Source: a virus. From it: a stretch of 64,000 nt of DNA. The notes under the pieces were generated by a model. The model was given only the letters and a program-made list of their open reading frames with translations. It made no database searches and was not told the origin of the DNA. Location of the stretch: positions 1 through 64,000 of the IMG/VR virus record IMGVR_UViG_3300045998_000148; one strand, 5' to 3'. Shown in pieces: positions 50,871 through 59,074 of this stretch. The position numbers were made by a program, and so were the translations under genes. How positions within the stretch are numbered: position 1 is the stretch's first letter; each line of letters begins with the position of its first letter.

Positions 50871-52082
50871 CTAATAATTCCAGCGAATGCGTCCCTTTCG
50901 CCTATCTAGGTGTACGAATCCCTTGACCGCGCCGTAACCGAGGGCTTTATCGTTCCAGGCATAGAGGTCGAGCCAGCGCTGAAAGTTGAAAAGATCGTTT
51001 ATATCGGCAGGGTAGACGTCTACTGCATTGCCCGTCAAGTGCTGGCTATCGCCAACACCGCCCACCTCCCGATTGATTTCGGTAGGCCGATACCAGGAAC
51101 TCGTCAGGATGGGCAGTCCCCGCAGCTCGCGCACCCGATCGAGTGCTTTCGCCGTCTCAATGATATTGACTTCATGATTGGGATTTTTGGGAATGCGCCG
51201 CTTGTCCCCTAGCGTCACCTCTCGGACGGTAAAGAACTTGGAGATCTTGACAAAATTATTGCCCCAATCGATCTTGCCCGCGACGGCTTCGACAAAAGCC
51301 TCCTCTACGCCAAAGGCTTTCCTTGCCCGCTTCCAGTATTCAAAGCGAACGGAACTGCGGCTGAGCTGGGGACTGAGGGCGGCGACGATCGCCGCAAAAT
51401 TATCCGTATCGCTATGGCGGTTCAGGTTGCGCGTCGTCCACAGCCAGCCCGCCGCGCCCAGCCCGATATCGATGCGCTCGGCGACCCAATCGGGATTTTT
51501 TTCGAGGTCATAGCCCAGGTCGAGGCCGCACTGTCGGTAATTGGCGCGTCCGACGAGGGGCAAAAACCCCCTCGGTCGATAGCGCTGAGCATCGCTTTCG
51601 TAATAATTGCCCAGGTAAATGTCCTGTTCGCCCGTGCTGCCTTTTTCCTCAAAAGGATGAGTGCGCCGCGAAAAATCGCTCGTCTCACAGGCGACCATCG
51701 CGAGAAAGGCGGCTGCCCGCTTGCCCGTCAGCAGGTTAAAGCGATTCAGGCATTTATTGAGCGGATCGATGAGGTTGACAATATCGGAGAGGGCGGCATC
51801 CGGCGCGATCGCCTTCAGCGAGACGGTAGAGAGAAAGGTCTGTTCCTCCTTATTCTCTGCTATGTCCTCCCAAGGAAATTGCCAATGTCCGCCCCAGGCA
51901 TACCACAAGCCCGCCCCACCAGCTAGCTCTACCTGGACGTGGTTGCTGCGCGTCGTGACGTGGGAAGTGACGCCGTAGGACTGTCCTTTTTTGACGGCTA
52001 CCTTTTCGTTTTCGGCCAGCTCGACTGATTGGACGACCTTCTTTTTGAGAAAGGTATCGGCGGTCGCGATTATTTTTTGCAC
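50871..52082 (-). CDS. Bifunctional endolysin: GH19-like plus M15 peptidase
   Basis: This 403-residue protein has an SH3-like N-terminal domain (about 1-75) similar to that of the lysin at 41403, then a GH19-like domain (FLAMVACETSDFSRRTHPFE with Glu, YRPRGFLPLVGRANYRQCG, GAAGWLWTTRNLN), and a C-terminal M15-type D-Ala-D-Ala peptidase (ILTSSWYRPTEINREVGG, DSQHLTGNAVDVYP with His and Asp zinc ligands, GFVHLDRR). It would cut both the glycan and peptide parts of peptidoglycan. It follows the terminase by 11 bases. Confidence 0.87.
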   Translation of the reverse strand: MQKIIATADTFLKKKVVQSVELAENEKVAVKKGQSYGVTSHVTTRSNHVQVELAGGAGLWYAWGGHWQFPWEDIAENKEEQTFLSTVSLKAIAPDAALSDIVNLIDPLNKCLNRFNLLTGKRAAAFLAMVACETSDFSRRTHPFEEKGSTGEQDIYLGNYYESDAQRYRPRGFLPLVGRANYRQCGLDLGYDLEKNPDWVAERIDIGLGAAGWLWTTRNLNRHSDTDNFAAIVAALSPQLSRSSVRFEYWKRARKAFGVEEAFVEAVAGKIDWGNNFVKISKFFTVREVTLGDKRRIPKNPNHEVNIIETAKALDRVRELRGLPILTSSWYRPTEINREVGGVGDSQHLTGNAVDVYPADINDLFNFQRWLDLYAWNDKALGYGAVKGFVHLDRRKGRIRWNY

Positions 52083-52093
52083 AATTTTTGCTC

Positions 52094-53920
52094 CTACAGG
52101 ATATTCAGTAATTGATCCAAGGCGGTTTGGCTCACATTTGTTTTCTTCCAGGCAGAAGAACTGGGGTTGACCGCAAAATTCATGATCACCGTATCGGACT
52201 TGTCCGGCGATCGCCCGATAATGCGCTTCACTTCATCTTTCTCGTTAGCCTTAATCTCGATCTGCATCCCTATTTTTTGCGTGACGTGCCAGCGATGGGC
52301 GCACAACTCTTCGTGCAATTCGCGATCGGGCGGCAGCGAGATGGCAAAATCGTTGGTCGGGTCGAGCAATTCGCGCATATTCCAGAGCATCTCGGTACGC
52401 TTGTCCTTAAAGACAATATTACCCGTGCGGTCGGTACAGGGGACGACTTTACCGGCTTCGTCTAATTTATAGGAAGATCCGCCGAACACGATGCAGACAG
52501 GCTTCATCTTGTAGCGCTTGCAGGAATCGAAGGCCGTCGTGCCGACGCCCATCCCGTCGATCCGTACCTCGACTTGTTTGGACTCCCGCATCCGCATAAT
52601 CTCGCGGGCAATCCGATCGCCCTCAATTTGCGAGTCGTCCTCGCGGTGCGTCTCGCTCTTGGGCAATACCTTGAGGCGCGAATGCCAGATATCATGGCGG
52701 GAACCGAGAACGGTACGGTCGCGACCGCCCCAGGAAATATCGGCGGCAATGTGCGTTTGAGCGGTAGGCGGTTCCGGCGTCCAGCGGCGCATCGCCGCCT
52801 TGACCCAGGCAGAAGGAATAATCTGAAAGCGGTCGTCCCTCTCGATATCGATGTCGAAACGCCCTTCCAATAACTGCGATCGCAGGGGTTCGGGAAAGGA
52901 CATCAAGACAGAGCGATAATTGCTGTCGCGCAAATATTTATTGTCGCTGAGGCGACCGGGAATGAAAGTCCGGCTCGACGGCTGTAGCGAGATGACTTGC
53001 TTGCCCGACTCTATCTCGACGTCCTCCGCCTGGGGATAGTAAATCTTGCCCCTATAGCCAATCGGAGCGTACTCCCTAACCGGAATGCGCCTGCCCCCTT
53101 CGAGAATAATGAATAGCTTGACCTGTTCCGGCTCCAGCTCGACATCGACCGGATTGCCATACTCGTCTGTATTGACCACAAACCACCGCACCTCCCCCGG
53201 CAGCGCTGCCTTGCGCCCCGTCCGTTCTTCATAGCGCGGGTCGATCCAGGGCGCGAAGTAATCGACGACCCATCGGCCTTCCAGCGTACTCGGCGGATTG
53301 AACGTCGCTACGGTACGGCAGAGCTGGTGGATGTCCGACGAGCGGTTCCAACCTCGAATGAACTCGAACTGCGATCGCGAAAATTCGGTCAGCTCGTCGA
53401 ACGCCTTCAAGTCGTGGTCGTGGCCGCGATAGCTCTCTTTGTCCTTCTCGTGTTCGCAGTGTCCGAACTGAATCGTCCGATCGCCGGGGATGTGATGGTA
53501 AACCTTGTCGTTGGAATTGTAAGACGCGCCCGGAGCCATTCGGTATTGGGCGATCGCGTTTTTAATAATCGCATTCAAGCGCTTAAAAGTACGCCTTAAA
53601 ATTAAAGTCTGCCTGTGTTGGTTTGCCAGTACCAGAATGGCCGCCGACTTGCCCGCACCGCCCGCACCGCCCAACCCAATCGTATTGGCGATCGACCGGA
53701 CTGCCGCCTGCTGCATGGGATTGTTCGCATCCGCCCGCCACGGCTGCCAGTTATTCTCCGCTTCGAGACGCGCAATCTCCGATTGCTCGTGGGAATGCAG
53801 GTAAGCCTCGACTTGGGGAGATTGCGACATCGCCACCTCGTATCCCAAATCCTCGACAAAACGATTGGCGCGTAATTTAACCTTTTTCGCGCTTTCCGCC
53901 GCCGTCAAATTTTTTGCCAC
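52094..53920 (-). CDS. terL: Terminase large subunit
   Basis: This 608-residue protein packages DNA into the capsid. The N-terminal ATPase has a Walker A-like GLGGAGGAGKSA (82-93) and Walker B-like LKAFDEL (171-177). The C-terminal nuclease domain shows HIAADISWGGRDRTVLGSR and a later RIDGMGVGTTAFDSCKRY with acidic residues in the RNase-H-like positions. Its own strand continues into the endolysin. No small terminase or portal gene is recognisable beside it. Confidence 0.92.
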   Translation of the reverse strand: MAKNLTAAESAKKVKLRANRFVEDLGYEVAMSQSPQVEAYLHSHEQSEIARLEAENNWQPWRADANNPMQQAAVRSIANTIGLGGAGGAGKSAAILVLANQHRQTLILRRTFKRLNAIIKNAIAQYRMAPGASYNSNDKVYHHIPGDRTIQFGHCEHEKDKESYRGHDHDLKAFDELTEFSRSQFEFIRGWNRSSDIHQLCRTVATFNPPSTLEGRWVVDYFAPWIDPRYEERTGRKAALPGEVRWFVVNTDEYGNPVDVELEPEQVKLFIILEGGRRIPVREYAPIGYRGKIYYPQAEDVEIESGKQVISLQPSSRTFIPGRLSDNKYLRDSNYRSVLMSFPEPLRSQLLEGRFDIDIERDDRFQIIPSAWVKAAMRRWTPEPPTAQTHIAADISWGGRDRTVLGSRHDIWHSRLKVLPKSETHREDDSQIEGDRIAREIMRMRESKQVEVRIDGMGVGTTAFDSCKRYKMKPVCIVFGGSSYKLDEAGKVVPCTDRTGNIVFKDKRTEMLWNMRELLDPTNDFAISLPPDRELHEELCAHRWHVTQKIGMQIEIKANEKDEVKRIIGRSPDKSDTVIMNFAVNPSSSAWKKTNVSQTALDQLLNIL

Positions 53921-54039
53921 CGCCCCCTTCTACTATCCCGGCAGTCGATCCGTCCGTGCCATTTTCCGATATTCTACCGCGAGGTCGTCTTGCTGCGCGT
54001 TCCCTTGGCGATCGTCTCGCAAAATTATAAAATGGCAAA

Positions 54040-54843
54040 ATGCCAACCAGCAAGACAAGCATCGAGATGAACGGCGAATCAGTAGCAACCAATTGTTCTC
54101 TGGTCTTCAACTACGGGGGCGGTCGGCAAACCGTGGCAATGTGCATCATGATAGCGAAGGGTGTCTTGCCAAAACCCAATGTTGTCGTAATGGCTGACAC
54201 TAGCAGAGAAAACCCGATGACATGGGATTACCTTGAAAAGTACACGCAGCCGATGATGACTGAGCTTGGTTGTCCAGTGGAAATTGCTAGGCATGAGCTT
54301 GCAAAAGTGGATCTTTATGCGAACAACGGCAACTTGTTGCTCCCAGTCTATACAAAGGATGGCAAGCTTCCGACGTTTTGCTCCACTGAGTGGAAGAAGC
54401 GTGTTGTGCGAAGGCATCTGCGTGCAAGCGGACACAGTGGCGGAACGCAATGGTTGGGACTGGCGATGGATGAAAAGCGAAGATGGAAGAAACACCACGG
54501 GAAAGTTGAAGGCAAGTGGCTTACCGTTTGTCCGCTTGTTGATTTAATGATTAACACAGATGCCTGCCTGAGCGTCATTAAGTCGTTCGGTTGGCCGGAA
54601 CCGCACCAGTCAGCTTGTTGGATGTGCCCCCATAAGAAGAATGCAGAGTGGCGTGAAATCAGAGACAACCATCCTGCTGAGTGGAAGCGGGCTGTGGAGC
54701 TTGATAAAAAGATTCGAGCTTCCGATGACCACGGCGGCGTGTTTTTGCATCGCGATCGTGTGCCACTGGATCAAGCCAACTTGGACGCGGAAGAGACTCC
54801 CGAGCTAGTGCGGCAGTGCAGTCTCGGTATGTGTTTCGTGTGA
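54040..54843 (+). CDS. PAPS-reductase-like (PP-loop) protein
   Basis: This 267-residue protein belongs to the adenine nucleotide alpha-hydrolase/PAPS reductase group: the PP-loop appears as LVFNYGGGRQTVAM, and the C-terminal half has CWMCPHKKNAEWREIRDN. In phages such proteins occur near DUF5131 and methylase genes, possibly for nucleotide or sulfur chemistry; the reaction here is unknown. Its first 27 bases are almost identical to those of the next gene (MPTSKTSIE), so the true start could be ATG 54067. Its base composition is visibly less HIP1-rich than its neighbours, consistent with transfer. Confidence 0.75.
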   Translation: MPTSKTSIEMNGESVATNCSLVFNYGGGRQTVAMCIMIAKGVLPKPNVVVMADTSRENPMTWDYLEKYTQPMMTELGCPVEIARHELAKVDLYANNGNLLLPVYTKDGKLPTFCSTEWKKRVVRRHLRASGHSGGTQWLGLAMDEKRRWKKHHGKVEGKWLTVCPLVDLMINTDACLSVIKSFGWPEPHQSACWMCPHKKNAEWREIRDNHPAEWKRAVELDKKIRASDDHGGVFLHRDRVPLDQANLDAEETPELVRQCSLGMCFV

Positions 54844-54892
54844 CCTAACCTAGATTCAAAGAACCAGTCATTGGAAAACTGCTAATAGCGAA

Positions 54893-55591
54893 ATGCCGAC
54901 CAGCAAGACAAGCATCGAGTGGACAGACAAGACTTGGAATCCGACGACGGGCTGCAACAAAGTTAGTCCGGGCTGCCAGTATTGCTACGCCGAAGCACTG
55001 GCCGAAAGATTTCCCAAAAGTTTCACGCAGGGGTTCAAGTTGACCCTGCACCCCGAGCGGATAGAGCAGCCAAAAAAATGGCGCAAACCCAGCCGCATTT
55101 TCGTGAATTCTATGAGCGATTTGTTTCACGAAGATCTGCCTTTTTCCTACTTGCAGGAGATTTTCGCGGTAATGCAAGATACGCCGCAGCATACCTATCA
55201 AATCCTGACCAAGCGCGATCGGAACTTGGCAAAATTAGCGCCCCTGCTTGAATGGCCTGAAAATATTTGGGCGGGCGTATCGGTAGAAAGCCAGTCTTAT
55301 GTCTACCGGATCGATGCCTTGAGAGAAGTTCCCGCAAGAGTACGATTCCTTTCCTGCGAGCCTTTGTTGAGTCCGCTCGCCCTAAATTTGAAAAAAATTG
55401 ACTGGGTGATCGTTGGCGGCGAATCTGGATACCGACATCGCCCCATAGAGCCGGAATGGGTGAGGGACATCTTGCGCCAAACGAGAGAAGCAAAGGCGGC
55501 CTTCTTTTTCAAACAGTGGGGCGGACGCCACTCGAAGGCGGGAGGCCGGACATTGGACGATCGCGTGTGGGACGAGATGCCATCAGTGTAA
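54893..55591 (+). CDS. DUF5131 family protein (phage Gp37/Gp68)
   Basis: This 232-residue protein has the family's characteristic opening SIEWTDKTWNPTTGCNKVSP followed by GCQYCYAEALAERF, whose cysteines probably bind an iron-sulfur cluster in a radical-SAM-like manner. Later parts (HTYQILTKRDRNLAKL, NIWAGVSVESQSYV, DWVIVGGESGYRHRP) also match. The reaction is unknown. The ATG follows a 50-base gap after the PAPS-reductase-like gene, and its stop overlaps the next gene's ATG by one base. Confidence 0.88.
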   Translation: MPTSKTSIEWTDKTWNPTTGCNKVSPGCQYCYAEALAERFPKSFTQGFKLTLHPERIEQPKKWRKPSRIFVNSMSDLFHEDLPFSYLQEIFAVMQDTPQHTYQILTKRDRNLAKLAPLLEWPENIWAGVSVESQSYVYRIDALREVPARVRFLSCEPLLSPLALNLKKIDWVIVGGESGYRHRPIEPEWVRDILRQTREAKAAFFFKQWGGRHSKAGGRTLDDRVWDEMPSV

Positions 55592-56550
55592 TGAGCGGGG
55601 CTGAAAGGGCTAAGCGATGCCGGGGAAAAAACGGAATGCAAAGAATTAAGCCGTTATTCAGCTATTATGGGGGCAAGCGGCGTCTAGCAACGCGCATTGC
55701 AGCGGAATGCTGGAAAATCCCCCATTCAGTCTACACGGAGCCATTCGCGGGCGGTTGTGCCGTGTTGTTTGCCAAGGGATTGCCTGCCATCTCTAACAGC
55801 GATCATTACCGAGAAGCAATCAACGATCGCGACAGTCGGATCGCTAACATTTACTGGGTTGCGAGACATCACCCAGACGAACTAGAAAGGCGATTGCAAC
55901 TGACGCCTTACAGTCAGGAATGCTATCGGGAGGCAGTGCAACTATGCAAAGAAGGCAGCGACGACCGCATTGAGATGGCATGGGCTGCGATCGTCAATTT
56001 AGAGATGTCGTTTGCAAACAAGATGAATGGAGGATGGGGAACCAATGTTTGTAGCGAGAATCGTGCTGCAACATGGGCAGCAAAGCGAACAAGCCTGACA
56101 TTTGCTATGAAAAGGCTTGATCGAGTCTATCTTGGCAATGAAGACGCACTGCGTTTTATTGAGAGATGGGATTCGCCCCAAAGCTTGCACTATACAGATC
56201 CTCCATACCCTAACACCGAACAAGGACATTACAGTGGCTATACTCTGGACGACTGGCAAGCCTTGTGCAACTTGCTAGACGACATTAATGGCAGCTACAT
56301 TCTTAGTAACTATTTCCAACCTATTGAGCCAAAATCGGCACAGCAACGGATTGAGATTAGCGTAAATTGTTCTAGCAGCGGAGCTGGCATGGTTGGCAAG
56401 AACAGGGACAAATCGCGAGCTGCCACTGCTGAGGAATTAGGCGATCGCTCTCGGACTGAGGTTTTGTGGATTTGCGATCGCTCCCACAAAATCAGGAAAG
56501 AACTTTACGCCGTCACTCAGAACAAGCACAAGCAACTCAAATTGCTTTAG
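55591..56550 (+). CDS. DNA adenine N6-methyltransferase (Dam/D12 class)
   Basis: This enzyme of about 319 residues has D12-class motifs: an N-terminal FSYYGGKRRLA and TEPFAGGCAVLF (SAM-binding motif I), and YTDPPYPNTEQ (catalytic motif IV, DPPY). ATG 55591 overlaps the DUF5131 stop (TAATG); the Met at 55636 is an alternative. Members often methylate GATC, which lies inside the HIP1 octamer, so this enzyme could mark HIP1 sites; its specificity is not shown by sequence alone. No restriction partner is visible. Confidence 0.9.
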   Translation: MSGAERAKRCRGKNGMQRIKPLFSYYGGKRRLATRIAAECWKIPHSVYTEPFAGGCAVLFAKGLPAISNSDHYREAINDRDSRIANIYWVARHHPDELERRLQLTPYSQECYREAVQLCKEGSDDRIEMAWAAIVNLEMSFANKMNGGWGTNVCSENRAATWAAKRTSLTFAMKRLDRVYLGNEDALRFIERWDSPQSLHYTDPPYPNTEQGHYSGYTLDDWQALCNLLDDINGSYILSNYFQPIEPKSAQQRIEISVNCSSSGAGMVGKNRDKSRAATAEELGDRSRTEVLWICDRSHKIRKELYAVTQNKHKQLKLL

Positions 56551-56609
56551 CGCCATCGGTGCAGTAATGCCGCAACATCAAACCGCAAAACCGTTTAACC
56601 CTTAATACC

Positions 56610-56703
56610 TTTGCCAGAAAAACCATAACTTTGCCAGAGGAAGCATAACTTTGCCAAAGGAACCATAAAACTTCCAAAACGGCAAAATTATGGTTCCTTT
56701 GGC
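56610..56703. repeat. 20-bp triple repeat with perfect 16-bp hairpin
   Basis: Three 20-bp units (TTTGCCAGAAAAACCATAAC, TTTGCCAGAGGAAGCATAAC, TTTGCCAAAGGAACCATAAA) lie in tandem at 56610-56669. The last forms a perfect inverted repeat, GCCAAAGGAACCATAA (56653-56668) with TTATGGTTCCTTTGGC (56688-56703). It lies between convergent genes, so it may serve as a bidirectional terminator or be a repeat-family insertion. Confidence 0.8.
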
Positions 56704-56782
56704 TGTCCCCGCACCCCGCAAAAAAAACCGATCGAATCTCGGCGACGATCGGCATACTCTCAAACGATTTAATTTCTACATT

Positions 56783-57790
56783 TTAAACTTCTAGCGCAAG
56801 CATTTTTCTCAGCCCTTTCTTTTCAGCCACAAGCGAGTCAAATTCCAAGTCTGCAAACCCTTCGTACCACTCCGACCCCTTTGCCAGGTTTGCGACGATC
56901 GCGCCTCGGAGGGGGTTTGCCGAAACAAAACGCCTGCCTTCACTGTCGCTACCGCCCTTGTTTGGAAACATTTCCCGAATCCGTTCATAATCGGCAATAT
57001 AGTCTTCCGTTGGGTGGGCTGTCTTCGCATCGACGATCGACGCAACGCGGTTGCTCGACCTCGAATAGAACTGATAGCCGTGGACGTACTGCTTATTGCG
57101 ATCGCAGTAATCCGCACAGGCATCAATCAGGTTTGCCGCGACAAATCGATCGGCATCACAAGGCTTATTGAATTTGATCGTCTCCAGGCTGACTATATCT
57201 GGACAAATCAGGCCGTAGCTGTATCTTCGCTTGTGTCCGAACTTTTCCTGAATTTGATAGAAACCCCAGGTTAGAGGAGAAAACAAGCTAGCGATCGCAT
57301 TTTCAAACGACAACCGAATTCCGCTACTGGAATTGGGAATCGCAGTAGACTTCAGCGTAACCCCCTTCGCTCTCGCTTGAAACTTCAACTTTTTAGCAAA
57401 ACCTTGATGGACGAACGACTTCAAAAACAACGTATTGAAAGCGATTTCTCCAAAAGGGGATTCGAGGGCGATCGCTTCAGGGTACAGCATGGGACGCGAG
57501 GCGGGCGATTGCAGTAAAGTCTCCAGCATCCCGATATGCGTTGTCAAATTACAACCAGGCAAAGAGATGATCCCGCCAGAGAGCCGGAAAGTCTGTCGAA
57601 ACAGAAAATCCCAGGCTTCCACAAAATCGCCATCCCAAGAAACCTCAATTTTGGTTCGGTCTTTCTGCCACTGAAAGACAGATTGCTCTTTAGGCAGAGA
57701 TTCGAGGGCAAAGGCCAACCCCGCAATCCCGGCAGAAATATGACAGTCGCCAATAGAATGCGACAAAACATCAAAAGTCAATGAATTCAT
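56783..57790 (-). CDS. Cas8a1/DevT-like protein (tentative)
   Basis: This protein of about 335 residues starts at ATG 57790, overlapping the previous stop (ATGA). Its opening (HISAGIAGLAFALESLPKEQ, then WDFLFRQTFRLSGGIISLPG) and middle (FSPLTWGFYQIQEKFGHKRR then YSYGLICPDIVSLETI) resemble the Cas8a1 (DevT/Csx13) large-subunit family of type I CRISPR systems, by memory of the pattern. There is no Cas7, Cas5, Cas3 or CRISPR array in the window. If correct, it is an orphan interference subunit in a phage, perhaps a decoy or an unrelated DNA-binding use. The similarity is suggestive only. Confidence 0.42.
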   Translation of the reverse strand: MNSLTFDVLSHSIGDCHISAGIAGLAFALESLPKEQSVFQWQKDRTKIEVSWDGDFVEAWDFLFRQTFRLSGGIISLPGCNLTTHIGMLETLLQSPASRPMLYPEAIALESPFGEIAFNTLFLKSFVHQGFAKKLKFQARAKGVTLKSTAIPNSSSGIRLSFENAIASLFSPLTWGFYQIQEKFGHKRRYSYGLICPDIVSLETIKFNKPCDADRFVAANLIDACADYCDRNKQYVHGYQFYSRSSNRVASIVDAKTAHPTEDYIADYERIREMFPNKGGSDSEGRRFVSANPLRGAIVANLAKGSEWYEGFADLEFDSLVAEKKGLRKMLALEV

Positions 57791-58167
57791 GCTGCTACCG
57801 CCTCCACTTCCCGACTCTCCCGCAAAAGCTCGGAAAAATCCGGCATATTCGACAGCCCGCTTTTTTTCCAGGCAAACTGCCGGTTGTTTCCCATCACCCA
57901 ATAGAGGCCATTCGTCAAAAAAACGGCGGCATAGGGATAGCCATCGTCTTCCGGGCATCCAGCCGCCGCCCGTAATTCCTTGCCAAAATCGTAGGGCGAT
58001 TCAAATTCTGTACTGACCACCTCCTCGAAAATGAATTTGTCGAGCTGCGCCGGAAAGTGCGCGTTAATCCACCGATTGTCGGCGATCGCAATCCCCAACT
58101 TTTGCACGAAATCCAAATAAGCCGTGGCGTTTGCCTTAGCATCAGACTTATAAACGTAAACGGTCAT
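57787..58167 (-). CDS. Hypothetical protein, 126 aa
   Basis: A small alpha/beta protein (MTVYVYKSDAKANATAYLDF at the start, then FESPYDFGKELRAAAGCPED) with a good ribosome-binding site (AAAAGGAGTAAGGCA). It is the middle gene of a three-gene operon and is translationally coupled to the Cas8a1-like gene by a 4-base overlap. No family is recognised; a partner of the larger protein is likely from coupling. Confidence 0.6.
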   Translation of the reverse strand: MTVYVYKSDAKANATAYLDFVQKLGIAIADNRWINAHFPAQLDKFIFEEVVSTEFESPYDFGKELRAAAGCPEDDGYPYAAVFLTNGLYWVMGNNRQFAWKKSGLSNMPDFSELLRESREVEAVAA

Positions 58168-58214
58168 TGCCTTACTCCTTTTTTTTCGTTTTTGCCGACA
58201 GGTCGAGATGGCTC

Positions 58215-58730
58215 CTAAATTTGCGCTGCGATGTTCCGTACTTCTGACGGCTTGGTGAGACTTTCTGGAACTTCCAGACTGGAGGAACTATCCCCCAGCT
58301 TGAAAACCCGCTCGACTTCCCTCAGCGTCTCTTCGCCACAAGTGGGACGCTTCCAAAACCGCTCAGTAGCATCGATCGCAGCCATCGCCTCCAAAGAATT
58401 GAAGTTTGCAAGCTTTTCCAGCAGCTCGTGACGATCTGCACCCCACTTCGCATCCAACCCGTTCTCCTCGATCGCCGATTCGACCGAAAGCAACAGCGCC
58501 GCATCTGGCGACAGACAGGGATCGAAAAATTCCCCATTGAGGGCATCGCAAAGCAGCAGGGCTTCATTGCGATTGAGCGACAATTTTTTAAGCGATCGAT
58601 CGACCAAGGCATAATACCTCGCGAGATCTGACTGCGCCTGAACTCCCAAGGAAGCGCCCCACTTGACGCGATCGCTCAAGTTTTCTTGGAGCGCCTTGTT
58701 TAGACGGAAAGAGACACTGGGACTGGGCAT
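58215..58730 (-). CDS. Hypothetical protein with ribbon-helix-helix-like start
   Basis: This 171-residue protein starts at ATG 58730 with AAGGAG-type binding site; a longer frame adds 12 residues. The opening SVSFRLNKALQENLSDRVKW suggests a ribbon-helix-helix DNA-binding segment, then helical NRNEALLLCDALNG, LDAKWGADRHELLEKL and AAIDATERFWK. A similar helical family (with DALNG) occurs on plasmids and phages, from memory. As the first gene of the operon next to a repeat array, it could be its regulator. Confidence 0.6.
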   Translation of the reverse strand: MPSPSVSFRLNKALQENLSDRVKWGASLGVQAQSDLARYYALVDRSLKKLSLNRNEALLLCDALNGEFFDPCLSPDAALLLSVESAIEENGLDAKWGADRHELLEKLANFNSLEAMAAIDATERFWKRPTCGEETLREVERVFKLGDSSSSLEVPESLTKPSEVRNIAAQI

Positions 58731-58860
58731 TACGGACTCCTTTTCTTTTGCTCCACTGTATTCCAACTGCCCACAGTTGTCAACGCCTGCCTACAGCTAT
58801 CTTTGTCCTGCTGATTTTGCAGCGCGATCGCCCCCGCTTCCGCCAGGGATTTATTGTCTA

Positions 58861-59055
58861 CTTACCGACTTTATTATCTATTTACCGACTTTATTATCTA
58901 TTTACCGACTTTATTATCTATTATTTGCCGAATTACCTACTTACCGACTTTATTATCTATTTACCGACTTTATTATCTATTTGCCGAAGTATTTATTTAC
59001 TGACTTTATTACCTACTTGCCAACTTTATTATCTATTTACCGACTTTATTATCTT
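58861..59055. repeat. 20-bp iteron-like tandem repeats, about nine to ten copies
   Basis: Copies of TTTACCGACTTTATTATCTA lie head to tail at a 20-bp period from 58861 to 59055; units at 58881 and 58901 are identical, while those at 58921 and 58980 are diverged. The array is AT-rich and sits in the only non-coding gap of this region, between two minus-strand genes. A 20-bp period in a phage or plasmid intergenic region is typical of iterons or partition sites. No spacers are present, so it is not a CRISPR array. Confidence 0.88.
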
Positions 59056-59074
59056 GCGTTTTTCAAAGAAAGCG

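Noticed and set aside
56537-56755. 72-residue minus-strand open frame
   Set aside because: It is made of the 20-bp repeats and hairpin and has no ribosome-binding site.
58861-59055. CRISPR array
   Set aside because: Units are contiguous 20-mers with no unique spacers.
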